DNA of 64,000 bases from positions 62,001 to 126,000 of IMG/VR virus record IMGVR_UViG_3300044911_002386; one strand, 5' to 3'. Source of the stretch: a virus. The translations under genes and the position numbers were made by a program. Below are positions 25,466 to 34,778 of the stretch, one piece after another; within the stretch, counting starts at the first letter, position 1; each line of letters opens with the position of its first letter. Under the pieces are notes generated by a model. The model was not told the DNA's origin. It saw only the letters and a program-made list of their open reading frames with translations, and made no database searches.

Positions 25466-26854
25466 TCAACGGTTTACGAGTTCGATGACGTGCTGCTTCA
25501 TGATGTCCCGAAGTTGCCGAGACCGCTTGGTGCGGGCCTCTTTGACCTGGAACTTACCAGCACGTTTAAAATTCATTACAGCAGCACCAATGGACCGCAG
25601 TTCGCTGGCTCGCTTGGCAGCGGCCATCTTGGGTGCCATGCCAGCGGCTTCCGGCGGCATACCAGCGGCTTCCGGCGGCATACCAGCGGCTTCCGGCGGC
25701 ATTCCGCCTGCAGCACCACCGCCCTCGCCGCCAGCAATGGCCTCAAGCAGCGCTTCCGGCGGAATGCCGAGTTCTTCCAGCGCCATAGCCAGTTCTTGTA
25801 CAGCCTCGTCTTCCGAAGGGCCAGCACCTTCCATGCCGGCGCCTTCCATGCCAGCACCACCAGCCGCAGCCGGATCGCCACCCTCAGCACCGAGCATTTC
25901 TTCCAGGCCGGCCGGAGCCGCACCGGAACCAACGTCAGCCGGGGCACTGTGATCCTCACCTTCCGACGCTTCCTCTGTCGGGTCCGCGGCGGCCTGCTTT
26001 GAACTTAAAAAACCCATGAACAGGTCGGCCATTTCGTCAGCCTCGCGGAGAGTGTTCGCGCACACCTCGCGCACCGAAGCCTCGGCCGCGGCTTTGTCCA
26101 TCCCAAAGTGTGCGGCTAACTCATAGCCCGCCTTAAACGCAGCCGCTTTCTCGTCGCCAGCGTCGGACTTTTCTTCCTTCTCATCACCGGCGTCGGACTT
26201 CTCGTCGCTGTCTTCGCTGCCGGCTTCGGAACCGGCTTCGGCCTTGCCGCTGCGGAGCGCAGCGAGATCCGAGCCGTCGATCTTGCCGTTGTCATTAACG
26301 TCTAACTTTTTTTGGCCGCCTATTAGGTGGTCGTCAGACTTCTTTGTTAACTTGTCCGTGCCAAAGTTGATAAGGTTCGCGAGGATGTCGTTGCCGAGGT
26401 TACCGCAGTGATTGCGTGCTTCCTTGAACGAGGCCGACGAGTACTTCTCGCCGTCGTTGGTCTTGGCGGGATGCGATGTGCCCGGGTCATCCTTCGTGCC
26501 CTTGAAATCCTTTTCGGCAGCGGGATCTTCGCCGGTCGACTTGGCATTTGTATTGATGTTTAACTGCACTTCGTTCTGCCGACCCTCTTGCGACATTTCC
26601 GGAGTGTTGTCTACAGCTAACGCACCCTGCTGCTTCTTGATGTCGGTCTCGTACTCGGAAGCACGCGCACCGGTGTCAGCATTCTGCACACTGTTATCAA
26701 CGCTGGTCGTCGGGTGCGAAGAGGCGCCCTGATAGCCGCCCGGATCAGAAGGCGTGGGGCCAGCTACTTTTTCAGCAGCGGCTTTTGTGCTCTGCGAAAT
26801 TTCGTCAGCAAGAGCATTGAGTTGAGCGAAAAGGGAACGTTGCATCCGTGCCAT
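25466..26854 (-). CDS. Scaffold-like acidic protein with EF-hand loop
   Basis: A 462-residue, highly acidic protein with a short basic, helical C-terminus (about 405-462, many Lys/Arg). That charge layout is typical of capsid scaffolding proteins, whose basic end binds the coat protein. Near residues 185-195 is DVNDNGKIDGSD, a single EF-hand/dockerin-type calcium loop. Later are SDEKSDAGDEKEEK repeats, a Glu/Gly/Ala-rich middle, and three MPPEAAG repeats. It lies between protease and capsid genes. Scaffold is an inference. Confidence 0.6.
   Translation of the reverse strand: MARMQRSLFAQLNALADEISQSTKAAAEKVAGPTPSDPGGYQGASSHPTTSVDNSVQNADTGARASEYETDIKKQQGALAVDNTPEMSQEGRQNEVQLNINTNAKSTGEDPAAEKDFKGTKDDPGTSHPAKTNDGEKYSSASFKEARNHCGNLGNDILANLINFGTDKLTKKSDDHLIGGQKKLDVNDNGKIDGSDLAALRSGKAEAGSEAGSEDSDEKSDAGDEKEEKSDAGDEKAAAFKAGYELAAHFGMDKAAAEASVREVCANTLREADEMADLFMGFLSSKQAAADPTEEASEGEDHSAPADVGSGAAPAGLEEMLGAEGGDPAAAGGAGMEGAGMEGAGPSEDEAVQELAMALEELGIPPEALLEAIAGGEGGGAAGGMPPEAAGMPPEAAGMPPEAAGMAPKMAAAKRASELRSIGAAVMNFKRAGKFQVKEARTKRSRQLRDIMKQHVIELVNR
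25641..25703. repeat. Three 21-bp tandem repeats in scaffold-like gene
   Basis: Three almost identical copies of CCAGCGGCTTCCGGCGGCAT plus one base, encoding GMPPEAA units on the minus strand. An in-frame unit length means copy number can vary without breaking the gene. Confidence 0.85.
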
Positions 26855-26872
26855 TGTTATCTCCTTTGGGGC

Positions 26873-26891
26873 CTAATCGTTGTGCGATTAG
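26873..26891. terminator. Short hairpin between protease and scaffold-like genes
   Basis: A 7-bp perfect stem CTAATCG/CGATTAG with a five-base loop, in the 43-bp gap before the scaffold-like gene. There is no T-tract on the minus strand, so it is more likely an RNA-stability or processing hairpin than a full terminator. Confidence 0.4.
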
Positions 26892-26897
26892 TTTCCG

Positions 26898-28352
26898 TTA
26901 CATGATGTAATTTTGCAGTACACAGTGGTTTGCTGTCAACAAGTTATTTCCGTATTTATCACAAATGGCGGCGAAAGCGGCAATCTTATACAACGCGTAA
27001 TGTTGCGCAAGTGCTGTTTCTGCGTTCCCAGTTGCTTGTTTCTCACACGGAATGTTATCTAACCGAGCGTTACGAATCGCGGCTAAGTATGCACGCTTTT
27101 CGATGTTACTCGGTAATACGCTGTGGGTTTGCGCTACTTTCTCTGCCCACACCCTAACAGCAGCCGGAGCCACACTCGAAGGGTAGTAAACATTATTCTC
27201 CAAAAGCGTCGCCATGTCTAGATCATTTGCAACTTTTGTAAAAATATTGGGCAGGGCTTTCGCAACAGCCCCGACGAGGTCCTCACTTGCTGTCTTTAAA
27301 GTCAGTGCTAAAAAGTCGCGCAGCGGCAGGATAACACCGGCGTCAGCCAGCCCACGCAACACGTCTGACATTTTAACAAATGAGCACGCACTTACATCAA
27401 TAGGCGGCTGTACTTCCGGCGATGAAGCCAGGGCAAGTTTGGTCCACTCAGCACTGTTCTGGGTGGCTTCGGCTTGGACAAGTAAGTTTAAAGCCTCTAA
27501 CTGTGCGTGAGCCCGCTTGCTTGAGTTACCATCTAAGTTAAATCCAATCGGTGCGGTGACGCCAAGGTGCTCAGCCAATTCAGCGCCAGAAAGAATGGCT
27601 GTACCAGCGGCTTTTTCAAGCCGGCCAGATACATACGCAATTCGGTCAGCCGGGCGAAACACGTGAGAAATGTCAAAAAACGCACACTTCGTATTGTCGG
27701 CGTGTAGCACGTGACCGTCCGCCAGCACCCGACCGATGTTGTGCTTTAAACCGCCCGCCTTGCAGTGCCCGCCGTTCTCTGGTGAGTCGCAATACTCAGC
27801 CCGGGTACGAGCCGTGTTGCCGCAAGAAGAGCATTTGTCGAAAGGAATTTTGCAGGCCATCGATACCGGGATCTCTTTCCCGTTGGCCAGTTTCTCAAGT
27901 TCTTTGTCAGCAATTAAACCGCCATTGCGATCGGCCGCTTCTTTTGTGCCATTTAACGCGCAGACAAGTTCAATTCGGTGCATGGGCTCGTGGTAGGCAC
28001 TGGCCTTCACGATGCCGAATGACTTGGCCGGATTCTTGTTGGCGTGGTCCCGATAGAACCTGGCTAACTTTTCAAACGTGTTGTGATCTTTACGGCATGT
28101 GTCTCGTGTAAAGCCGTCGCCGTTGCGGTTCGGGCCGTAGTCCTCTGTGGCACCAATCGCGATCATGTGCACAGGAACTTCATCTTTTGCAAACTTAATG
28201 TTTTCAAGTTTATGGGCAAACTCCGCACCGGCTCGTTTAACGAATGCCTGCTTGTCGGCACCGATGAGGCCGCGGCTTGAGATCTTAATAATCTCCGCGA
28301 CTGGCTCACTAAAGTCTTGAGCGTGCGGCTGAATAACTTTGATCATGCTCAT
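26898..28352 (-). CDS. Prohead maturation protease (probable)
   Basis: A 484-residue protein upstream of scaffold and capsid genes. The first ~250 residues match the prohead protease pattern: an early GATEDYGPNRNGDGF loop, a histidine in RFYRDHANKN (about 101), a SAYHEPMHRIELV strand, and a serine in IPVSMACKIPF (about 161) like the SMG-type nucleophile region. A cysteine cluster follows (CSSCG, YCDSPENGGHC), seen in similar large-phage proteases. The C-terminal part is helical and may be a fused scaffold-like region. Catalytic residues are inferred by pattern. Confidence 0.68.
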   Translation of the reverse strand: MSMIKVIQPHAQDFSEPVAEIIKISSRGLIGADKQAFVKRAGAEFAHKLENIKFAKDEVPVHMIAIGATEDYGPNRNGDGFTRDTCRKDHNTFEKLARFYRDHANKNPAKSFGIVKASAYHEPMHRIELVCALNGTKEAADRNGGLIADKELEKLANGKEIPVSMACKIPFDKCSSCGNTARTRAEYCDSPENGGHCKAGGLKHNIGRVLADGHVLHADNTKCAFFDISHVFRPADRIAYVSGRLEKAAGTAILSGAELAEHLGVTAPIGFNLDGNSSKRAHAQLEALNLLVQAEATQNSAEWTKLALASSPEVQPPIDVSACSFVKMSDVLRGLADAGVILPLRDFLALTLKTASEDLVGAVAKALPNIFTKVANDLDMATLLENNVYYPSSVAPAAVRVWAEKVAQTHSVLPSNIEKRAYLAAIRNARLDNIPCEKQATGNAETALAQHYALYKIAAFAAICDKYGNNLLTANHCVLQNYIM

Positions 28353-28376
28353 TTGCTAGTTCCTTATCCGTTAATT

Positions 28377-29366
28377 TTATCGTGCATTTACGGCGCCACG
28401 GCTGCCGGCGTAACCAAAACGACTAGCCTGTTGGCGCGCTTGTTCTGCCGCAGTGTTTTGTATCCACGCTATCGTTTTTGCCATATCGCGGTCGTTGTTC
28501 AAATAAAACTCTTCCCCGCCCGGAAACTCACGAATCCTATTAATCATTTGTAGCAAGTTAGTTTTGTCTTGCGGGTTTGTCATCGCAATCGGCTGGCCGC
28601 TAGGTGTTTTCGTGTAGATATCTAAATCGTCTTTTGGCAATAAACCAGTCTCCCGCAGTTCAGCCATGCTCGTTGCCGGTTTTCCAGTTTTACGTTCATA
28701 CGACTCTAATAAACCACGAAAACGGTCTTGATACTGCGTCGTTCGCCCGGTTAATTTCTTATACCACGGCATTTTGCCGGTTTGCACCCAATTTAAAAAA
28801 TCACTCCCGCCGGCGTTTGGCGACACGCCGTCAGCTAACGGATGCCGAGACGGGCCCTGTTTGTATAAATCAGTTTCCATGTGGGGTTTAATAGCGTCTG
28901 GCCTGTAGCCCTTATACGGCACAACGCTTACTGTGCCGTCAGCGTTTGTTGTCAGCGCAACTTGCTCGGTCGGCTTATCGGCTACGCGCATTGGCGTCGT
29001 TTCTACTCGCTGTACGTCTTTTGGTTTGACAGCGGCAGGCGCAGCCGACGGTGTAATTTTAGCCGTCGGGGTAGTTGACGGCGTCGGGGCAGCGCTGTTA
29101 CCGCCGTTCATAAAGTGGGCGAGGCCAAGGCCGCCAAGGCCGCCGAGCGTGCCGTAATAAAGGGCGTTGCGTTTCTTATTGCGGCCCTGCGTCGCACCAA
29201 TGAGTGCGCCGATACCCGCCCCGCCAAGGCCGCCAAGTAAATAACGCCCGGCGTCACCACCGACGAACGCGGTTTTAATTTGCATTAAGTTTGATGGCAG
29301 TGTTTCGCCAGTAACGGCGCTGCGGGCTAACTGACCTGCCAATTTTTCAAAGTCGTTGTTGTTCAT
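28377..29366 (-). CDS. Glycine-zipper membrane/virion protein
   Basis: A 329-residue protein. Residues of about 41-60 and 69-88 are two glycine-rich hydrophobic helices (LLGGLGGAGIGALIG; YGTLGGLGGLGLAHFM) separated by a basic turn GRNKKRN, a helical hairpin that could insert in a membrane. A Pro/Ala/Thr linker and a mostly helical C-terminal domain follow. It lies among head genes, so it may be packaged and used at DNA entry; that is inference. At least six proteins in this window share such hairpins. Confidence 0.55.
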   Translation of the reverse strand: MNNNDFEKLAGQLARSAVTGETLPSNLMQIKTAFVGGDAGRYLLGGLGGAGIGALIGATQGRNKKRNALYYGTLGGLGGLGLAHFMNGGNSAAPTPSTTPTAKITPSAAPAAVKPKDVQRVETTPMRVADKPTEQVALTTNADGTVSVVPYKGYRPDAIKPHMETDLYKQGPSRHPLADGVSPNAGGSDFLNWVQTGKMPWYKKLTGRTTQYQDRFRGLLESYERKTGKPATSMAELRETGLLPKDDLDIYTKTPSGQPIAMTNPQDKTNLLQMINRIREFPGGEEFYLNNDRDMAKTIAWIQNTAAEQARQQASRFGYAGSRGAVNAR

Positions 29367-29369
29367 GTC

Positions 29370-30980
29370 TTACGCAAGTTCTTCTTGGAGTTTGCGGGCC
29401 GAAAGCATTGTTTGATCCCGCTCGGCTTTGAGTTTATCCATTTCAAGTAATTGTTTCGCGTCAAAATCGGCAAGTTGTCCGGCCTCTAAACGTTTCCGAA
29501 GCATGGCACGTAAGACAGCCGGGGACTGCACGACGTTTGGCGCCGCGTCGGCTACTTCATTAAACGCCAATGCTACTTCTTGAGGGCTATAACCAGAGAT
29601 GACGTCGTCATTAAGCATCAAGTCGTGAAGCGTGGCTTGAGCGCGAATATTTTTAAGCGTCAGTTCGTGGTCGGGCGAGGAGATCTCTTTCAACATCTTT
29701 AAACCAATGTCGCGCGGCTCTTTGTCTAAGCCAAGAATGCTTTTAGCCATCCCGGCTGGCGAGGCAGCACCAGCAAGACCAATTTGTTCACCAACAGTGT
29801 TGACTGGCCGGTTAGCACTCTCAAAAAACGTTTGTAAGTTTTTTTCGTAATTGCTGGCACCACCCTTGCCGCCACCGCCACCACCACGATTACCGCCGCC
29901 ACCGCCGCCACGGTTGCCCTGCGGCTTCTTCTCTTCCGGCTTTTCGGGCTTAGGAGATGGCTTTGCCGGCGGTGCAGGCGGTGCAGGCGGAGCAGGCGGG
30001 TTAATGCCGAATAATGTCGCCGCAAGACTCGGCGGTAATCCTGGCCCGGCAGATACAGGAAAATGCCCGCCACGCGGGCCTGCTGCTTGCTTTAAAGTTA
30101 CGCCGTTAGAGAAGTCTACCGGCGCCTGCAGCACCGAACCTGTAAGAAAAGTGGCTACTTTCTTATTACTAATTACTGGCGTCTTTTTTTTTAAGTCCGC
30201 GCTCGCTTTGACATATTCTTCCGTCAGGATAACAACATTTTGTACGCGGGCGTACAGGGGGTTATCGCCAAAGTGGTTGTTGTTCGTTGCCGCTTGCTTT
30301 TTAAACTGAGGATAAACTTCGGCCACCTTGTGCAGCACCGAAACACCCTCGTCGCCGAAACGTAAGCCAACCTGACGAACAGCGTCGGCGAACGACATGT
30401 TTCCCGGAGTGCGGAAATACTCAACTACGCCGTCAAGCGCCGCGGCGGCTTTAGAGTACGCAGCCGTAGCGATGCGGCGCCGCTCCTCGTCAGCCAACTG
30501 CTCGGCACGTTTGACGCTATAGGCCCGCTCAGCGGCGAATTGCTCGTCACGCGGATACGGCACATATGTCTTTGCCGGTAATGCCACTTGAGCCGCTGCG
30601 GCCTTCTCCTGCTCAGCCACGCGGCGAGCGAGCATGCCGGCAGGCGAAACGGCGTAGTCCGTAGATACAATTTCTTGCCGCACGATTTCTGCCGACGTTT
30701 TAACAGCCTTGGGGTACAGAGCATCTAAAACCGTGGGGGCGTCAGCCAGTTGGAAATCAGCCGACTTTTCAGTCGTGTTTTCGCCTTGTTCGCGTTGCTT
30801 GGTGGTGCGGCCTGTGTTGTACGCATGCACCATAAGGTTAATATGCCCCGCGGGAATATCGGCGGCGGCGGCACTCTTAATGATTGCAGCGTTTGGCGAT
30901 AGCCCTTCGTTGACTAATGCTGCAGCTTTTTCAATCGCAGCAATTAACTTTTGTTCGGCTTCTTTGCTCAATGTCTGCAT
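29370..30980 (-). CDS. Virion-region protein with RGG/Gly-rich linker
   Basis: A 536-residue, mainly helical, Ala/Lys-rich protein. Around residues 330-375 it has PAPPAPPAPPAKP, then a Lys/Glu/Pro segment and two GNRGGGGGG units, an unusual low-complexity linker similar to RNA-binding RGG stretches. The C-terminal ~150 residues are helical (QATLHDLMLNDDVISGYSP and onward). No catalytic motif. It has a GGGAG site and overlaps nothing. It is probably a virion or internal head protein. Confidence 0.58.
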   Translation of the reverse strand: MQTLSKEAEQKLIAAIEKAAALVNEGLSPNAAIIKSAAAADIPAGHINLMVHAYNTGRTTKQREQGENTTEKSADFQLADAPTVLDALYPKAVKTSAEIVRQEIVSTDYAVSPAGMLARRVAEQEKAAAAQVALPAKTYVPYPRDEQFAAERAYSVKRAEQLADEERRRIATAAYSKAAAALDGVVEYFRTPGNMSFADAVRQVGLRFGDEGVSVLHKVAEVYPQFKKQAATNNNHFGDNPLYARVQNVVILTEEYVKASADLKKKTPVISNKKVATFLTGSVLQAPVDFSNGVTLKQAAGPRGGHFPVSAGPGLPPSLAATLFGINPPAPPAPPAPPAKPSPKPEKPEEKKPQGNRGGGGGGNRGGGGGGKGGASNYEKNLQTFFESANRPVNTVGEQIGLAGAASPAGMAKSILGLDKEPRDIGLKMLKEISSPDHELTLKNIRAQATLHDLMLNDDVISGYSPQEVALAFNEVADAAPNVVQSPAVLRAMLRKRLEAGQLADFDAKQLLEMDKLKAERDQTMLSARKLQEELA

Positions 30981-30982
30981 TG

Positions 30983-31912
30983 TTATTCTCCCGGGAATCG
31001 CAGATTTTCGATCAGGGGCTGATTTTCTAGTTTACCACCAGTCGCCACAATGATCATTTCGCTGTTGTTTAATTCTGCCGCGCCACTATCAAAGGGTACC
31101 ATTTTTATAGCTTCAGAATCCAGTTTCGTCCCAACGCGGAATGGCAGGGCCGTCAACATAGCCCCGATATTCTCCACAATGGATACCTGCGCTTTAGTAG
31201 CGTTTTCTGTCGTTCTTTCAATTTCAACATATTTGGCGAACGAGTCGATAAGCGGTAATTGTGTATGCGTGTTGGCCTGCACGGTAAGCGTCGCCAGTGC
31301 CGCCTTGTACTTCATGGCACTAATTGCAAAATCCTGGAAAAAGCCAGAGACGTTCTCAGGGTTTTGCGGGCGGCTGACCGGGCAAAATCTGTTAATGACG
31401 GCATCTAGCACCATCGGGCCGCCGTGATAACCCATTAACTTCCAGAGCAAGTCGTAGTGTCGTTCCTGCAATCCGCGAGTAACGGCATCACCCATCACGA
31501 CATTCACAACATAATCGGTGTGGGCCATCTTTTCGCGAACATCAAAAAATACGTTGATATACGCGTTAATAATCTCTGGCGTCGTGCCGACCTTAGCAGC
31601 AATCTCGGCGTCCGTTTCTCCTGCTAATACACGGGCTTCCACGGCCCACTTTGACGGTGCTTTATCCTCCACCCACAGTGAGTGGGCCCAGAACAATTCC
31701 GGGTCGCGGAGATGCAGGGCGTACAATGCTTGCGGCCTGCTGCCAGCTAACTCAAAATGCCGTTTCAGCCGGCTAGCACGGCGTACCCACTTAAAGCCTT
31801 CCGCACCGTCTAATTTGCGAGACGCCTTGGGCCCGCCGGCATCAATATTTACCGCCCGCAGCCACCGCCAACTAGGCGACCGTCGAGGGTTATCGCGAAG
31901 GGCGTTTAGCAT
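30983..31912 (-). CDS. HTH-containing conserved protein
   Basis: A 309-residue protein, start TAATG-coupled to the upstream gene. At about residues 90-130 is a helix-turn-helix-like stretch (EARVLAGETDAEIAAKVG, then TTPEIINAYINVFFDVREKM). I recall similar LAG-x-T-D-x-x-I ... FFDVR sequences from phages and from Planctomycetes genomes, but not a function. The N-terminus is basic. A DNA-binding or small-terminase-like role near head genes is possible but unproved. Confidence 0.55.
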   Translation of the reverse strand: MLNALRDNPRRSPSWRWLRAVNIDAGGPKASRKLDGAEGFKWVRRASRLKRHFELAGSRPQALYALHLRDPELFWAHSLWVEDKAPSKWAVEARVLAGETDAEIAAKVGTTPEIINAYINVFFDVREKMAHTDYVVNVVMGDAVTRGLQERHYDLLWKLMGYHGGPMVLDAVINRFCPVSRPQNPENVSGFFQDFAISAMKYKAALATLTVQANTHTQLPLIDSFAKYVEIERTTENATKAQVSIVENIGAMLTALPFRVGTKLDSEAIKMVPFDSGAAELNNSEMIIVATGGKLENQPLIENLRFPGE

Positions 31913-32295
31913 TAGCGCAGCGTCGGCGTGTCTACGGTGACAGAGAACACAAAGTTTTTAACTGCCGCCGTCGTAATTTTAAGATACAGGTAGCGCTGCG
32001 GATTAGTCGGCGAGCCGTCACGATTGAGATACGACACGTTTAAGTCGTTTTTAAAAGCCGCAGCCTGGTCAAACGTCAGCACTTTGAATGTGTCTGCCGG
32101 TAACGCGTTGTTCGGCGCCTTATCCTGCTTGCTCGAATACAGCGTGGCAGTGAAGTTACCTGTTGCACCACCAGCCGCCTCGACGAGGTTGTAGCCTTTT
32201 AAAACGCCACGATGCGGCATTGGAATGGCCACCGTCGTTGCCGACCCGGCATTCGTCGTAAACTCTTTACTGCCTGACCAAACTGTGCTGGGCAT
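31912..32295 (-). CDS. Beta-rich structural protein, unknown
   Basis: A 127-residue protein made of alternating strands (TVAIPMPHRGVLKGYNLVE, FTATLYSS, YLYLKITTAAVKNFVFSVTV), like a jelly-roll or Ig-like capsid accessory protein. Start after AGGTGA. It lies in the head block and overlaps the next start. Function not known. Confidence 0.55.
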   Translation of the reverse strand: MPSTVWSGSKEFTTNAGSATTVAIPMPHRGVLKGYNLVEAAGGATGNFTATLYSSKQDKAPNNALPADTFKVLTFDQAAAFKNDLNVSYLNRDGSPTNPQRYLYLKITTAAVKNFVFSVTVDTPTLR

Positions 32296-32305
32296 AGTTC
32301 ACCTA

Positions 32306-34699
32306 TTAAGAGTTGGCAACGGGACCTAAGTCGACGTCGCTGTTGGCTTCTTCTGGATACGGCTCGATTGTCTTTTGCTTCAGGAACAAGATGACGTCGC
32401 CAAGCATCTCAAATGCGTTACGCAGCGAATCTTCCAGTTCCGGCATGTCGGCCTTGCCATAACGATCGGCAAACCGGTCGCCATGCCAATAAAACATAAA
32501 CAAGATGCGCCCCAGTTTGTCGAGGCCCTTTGTCAGTTCACCCATGTAGCGATCTACCATGCCGTCGTCGCGTACAGTTCGCAACATGGAGCCAATCATC
32601 GCTGTGTCAAATACTTCGCGTTGACCGCTTTGAGCGGCGTCGATTACCGAGCGTAAATCTTTTTGATCTAACTCAGTGTTCGGGTTGTAAACGCTGCGAT
32701 CCGTCTGACTAGCAGCCATGCCCGACACAGGCATACCGACGTCAATACCGAGTTGTGTTGGAACGCTCGTGCCCATGATGCTTTCGCCGCCCATGACCGC
32801 GCCGGGATCACTCGGAGCGTTCGGGGCACTGTTGATCATCATCGGGCTGCCGTACGGCTCGGCATATTTTACGCGGCACTCAAACTTTCGTTTATCAGCC
32901 GCTTGTTTCAGAATGTCGCGGGCGGCTTCTTCTCGTAAACCGTGCTGCCGTACTAACGACACCAGTGCCTGCTTTTCAGACAGTTCTTTTTCAACGAGTT
33001 GTTTTTGCCCGCTGTGAATCTCTACAGCGTGACCGTTATTTGTCACAGTTAAAGACGATGTTTTTTGCATCAACTCCATCTGGGCGTCAAGCAGGTTGCC
33101 CGGCATCAGCGGCGGATCTTTGCTTTCGCCGCAACCGCATGCACCCTGCCCTTCAGCCGAATCGACGTCGTCTTCGCCCGGCTCGCACTTCAGCATCTTG
33201 AACCCTTCCGGCACAAAGATGTCGCCCATGCTGGCACGCAGCGACGAACCCTTTTTACCGTTTAAATGCAGCCGCACGCCGTCGCGGTACTTGTCGTAAT
33301 TAAGCGGGTCAGAGTAGCAACACGGAGAAATGCTGCCCTTGGGCGGAAACTTTGTGTAATCCTCGAGATGCACTTCGTACACCGTCGAGCCATTTGTTTC
33401 GCCATATTCGCGAAGGCTCCGAACCGGGGCGGTAGTGTCGCCGCGCTTGTTAAGCAGCATTACGCGCGAGCGACCGGACGGAAGGCTTTTGGCTTCCGGA
33501 AGACCGTCATACCATTTGTCAAACTCTTCGCCCTCTACGCGGGAAAGTGCAAAAACATGGTCAGCCCGTGTGTTAATCCAGTCGGCTTTACCGTCAATGC
33601 GAACGACCGTGACGAAGTTAGACCGCTTGGCGGCACCCATCGGGAATACGGCCACGTAGCAGCGTTCAATATTGCCCGGCTTGACGAGGATTTCGTACAG
33701 ACCGCTCTCGGTCGGATTAAACAGCCGCTTCTCGACTTGGATATGGTAGGGAATCGAAACGTTGTCGCGATCCCGCTTGTCGAGAATCAGCACGCCGTCC
33801 CGCAAAAGTTTTTCCTGGTCTTCTTCTGTGTGACCCGGCGGTAACTTAGTCTGCACCGTCGTATCGAGCGTAATGACTTCAAGCGACTTTTCAGCCGCTG
33901 GCGTTTTGGGAGCCTCAGACAACACGCTCGCCACTTTTGTGCGGCTTACGCGAGCCGACGCCTGTGCTACGGCCTCTTTGACGATATTTAAACCGTGGAA
34001 CGAGTCGATGGCCTCGGCGAGTTCGGGGGCTTTCTTGCAGCTGTTAACCAGCGTGCTTAACATTTGCATGCTGGCTTCTTTTAAGAACGCCGGCAGGTTG
34101 ATCGCACTGCCAAGTTCGGCAAAAGCCTGGGCGGTATTCATCGTGGCCGATTTCGCAAATGCCGGCATGGCCGCAGTCATCATCTCTTTGAGCGTGGGCT
34201 GCGCCGAGCCGAACTTTGACGGGCTGCGGGAAAGTTGCGTGAAGTCCGGCTGCCGTTGGCCAAGATTCGACAGATTTCGATCGACGCCGTTGCCAAGGAT
34301 GTTCGGCTTTCGATTGATTAAATAGTTGATCCAGTTTTCTTTGAGCGGTACGAACATATCCTGATTTTTGATGTACAGGAGTTCGTGCCCTTTCAAGTCG
34401 CCGTTTAAAAAGAATACCGGGGCGTAAAGCCACTGGGCACCGACTTTAAAAGCAAATACGCCAACGGCTTTTGTGTTCTCGCGGTTGCGGTCCAATAATT
34501 GGAAACCGACTTCGTGATCAAGCAATTTGGGCGCTGAGTCACGCAAGTAAGCGTGGGCCAGGTTAGAAAACGCCTGTTCAAAAGAAGTGTCATCGCCACG
34601 GCCGCCAATTTCGGCCTGTTTGACTTGGCTGCGGTCGTGAGACCTAACTACCTTCAGCCAGTGCTGCCACGACGCTTCTTTTTTGCTTTTGTTGTACAC
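32306..34699 (-). CDS. Large virion-type protein, unknown
   Basis: About 797 residues from a GTG that lies five bases after GGAGG; an ATG four codons upstream overlaps that site and is less likely. The N-terminal ~140 residues form a domain (AFKVGAQWLYAPVFFLNGDLK) that I recall in hypothetical proteins of large phages. A CGCG cysteine cluster lies around residue 530. The C-terminal part is helical (MVDRYMGELTKGLDKLGRIL). It lies between the RNA polymerase and head genes. A virion role is possible, since it precedes RNA polymerase genes that might be packaged. Confidence 0.55.
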   Translation of the reverse strand: MYNKSKKEASWQHWLKVVRSHDRSQVKQAEIGGRGDDTSFEQAFSNLAHAYLRDSAPKLLDHEVGFQLLDRNRENTKAVGVFAFKVGAQWLYAPVFFLNGDLKGHELLYIKNQDMFVPLKENWINYLINRKPNILGNGVDRNLSNLGQRQPDFTQLSRSPSKFGSAQPTLKEMMTAAMPAFAKSATMNTAQAFAELGSAINLPAFLKEASMQMLSTLVNSCKKAPELAEAIDSFHGLNIVKEAVAQASARVSRTKVASVLSEAPKTPAAEKSLEVITLDTTVQTKLPPGHTEEDQEKLLRDGVLILDKRDRDNVSIPYHIQVEKRLFNPTESGLYEILVKPGNIERCYVAVFPMGAAKRSNFVTVVRIDGKADWINTRADHVFALSRVEGEEFDKWYDGLPEAKSLPSGRSRVMLLNKRGDTTAPVRSLREYGETNGSTVYEVHLEDYTKFPPKGSISPCCYSDPLNYDKYRDGVRLHLNGKKGSSLRASMGDIFVPEGFKMLKCEPGEDDVDSAEGQGACGCGESKDPPLMPGNLLDAQMELMQKTSSLTVTNNGHAVEIHSGQKQLVEKELSEKQALVSLVRQHGLREEAARDILKQAADKRKFECRVKYAEPYGSPMMINSAPNAPSDPGAVMGGESIMGTSVPTQLGIDVGMPVSGMAASQTDRSVYNPNTELDQKDLRSVIDAAQSGQREVFDTAMIGSMLRTVRDDGMVDRYMGELTKGLDKLGRILFMFYWHGDRFADRYGKADMPELEDSLRNAFEMLGDVILFLKQKTIEPYPEEANSDVDLGPVANS

Positions 34700-34778
34700 G
34701 GCCACCTCCATGCGGCACTAAACGTAACGAAACGCTGACTGTTTACTACTTTAGCGTGTTACAGCCTATTATCCTACA

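Noticed and set aside
32306-34699. Portal protein
   Set aside because: Size and position next to head genes are suggestive, but the N-terminal beta domain, cysteine cluster and lack of the portal stem/crown pattern do not fit.
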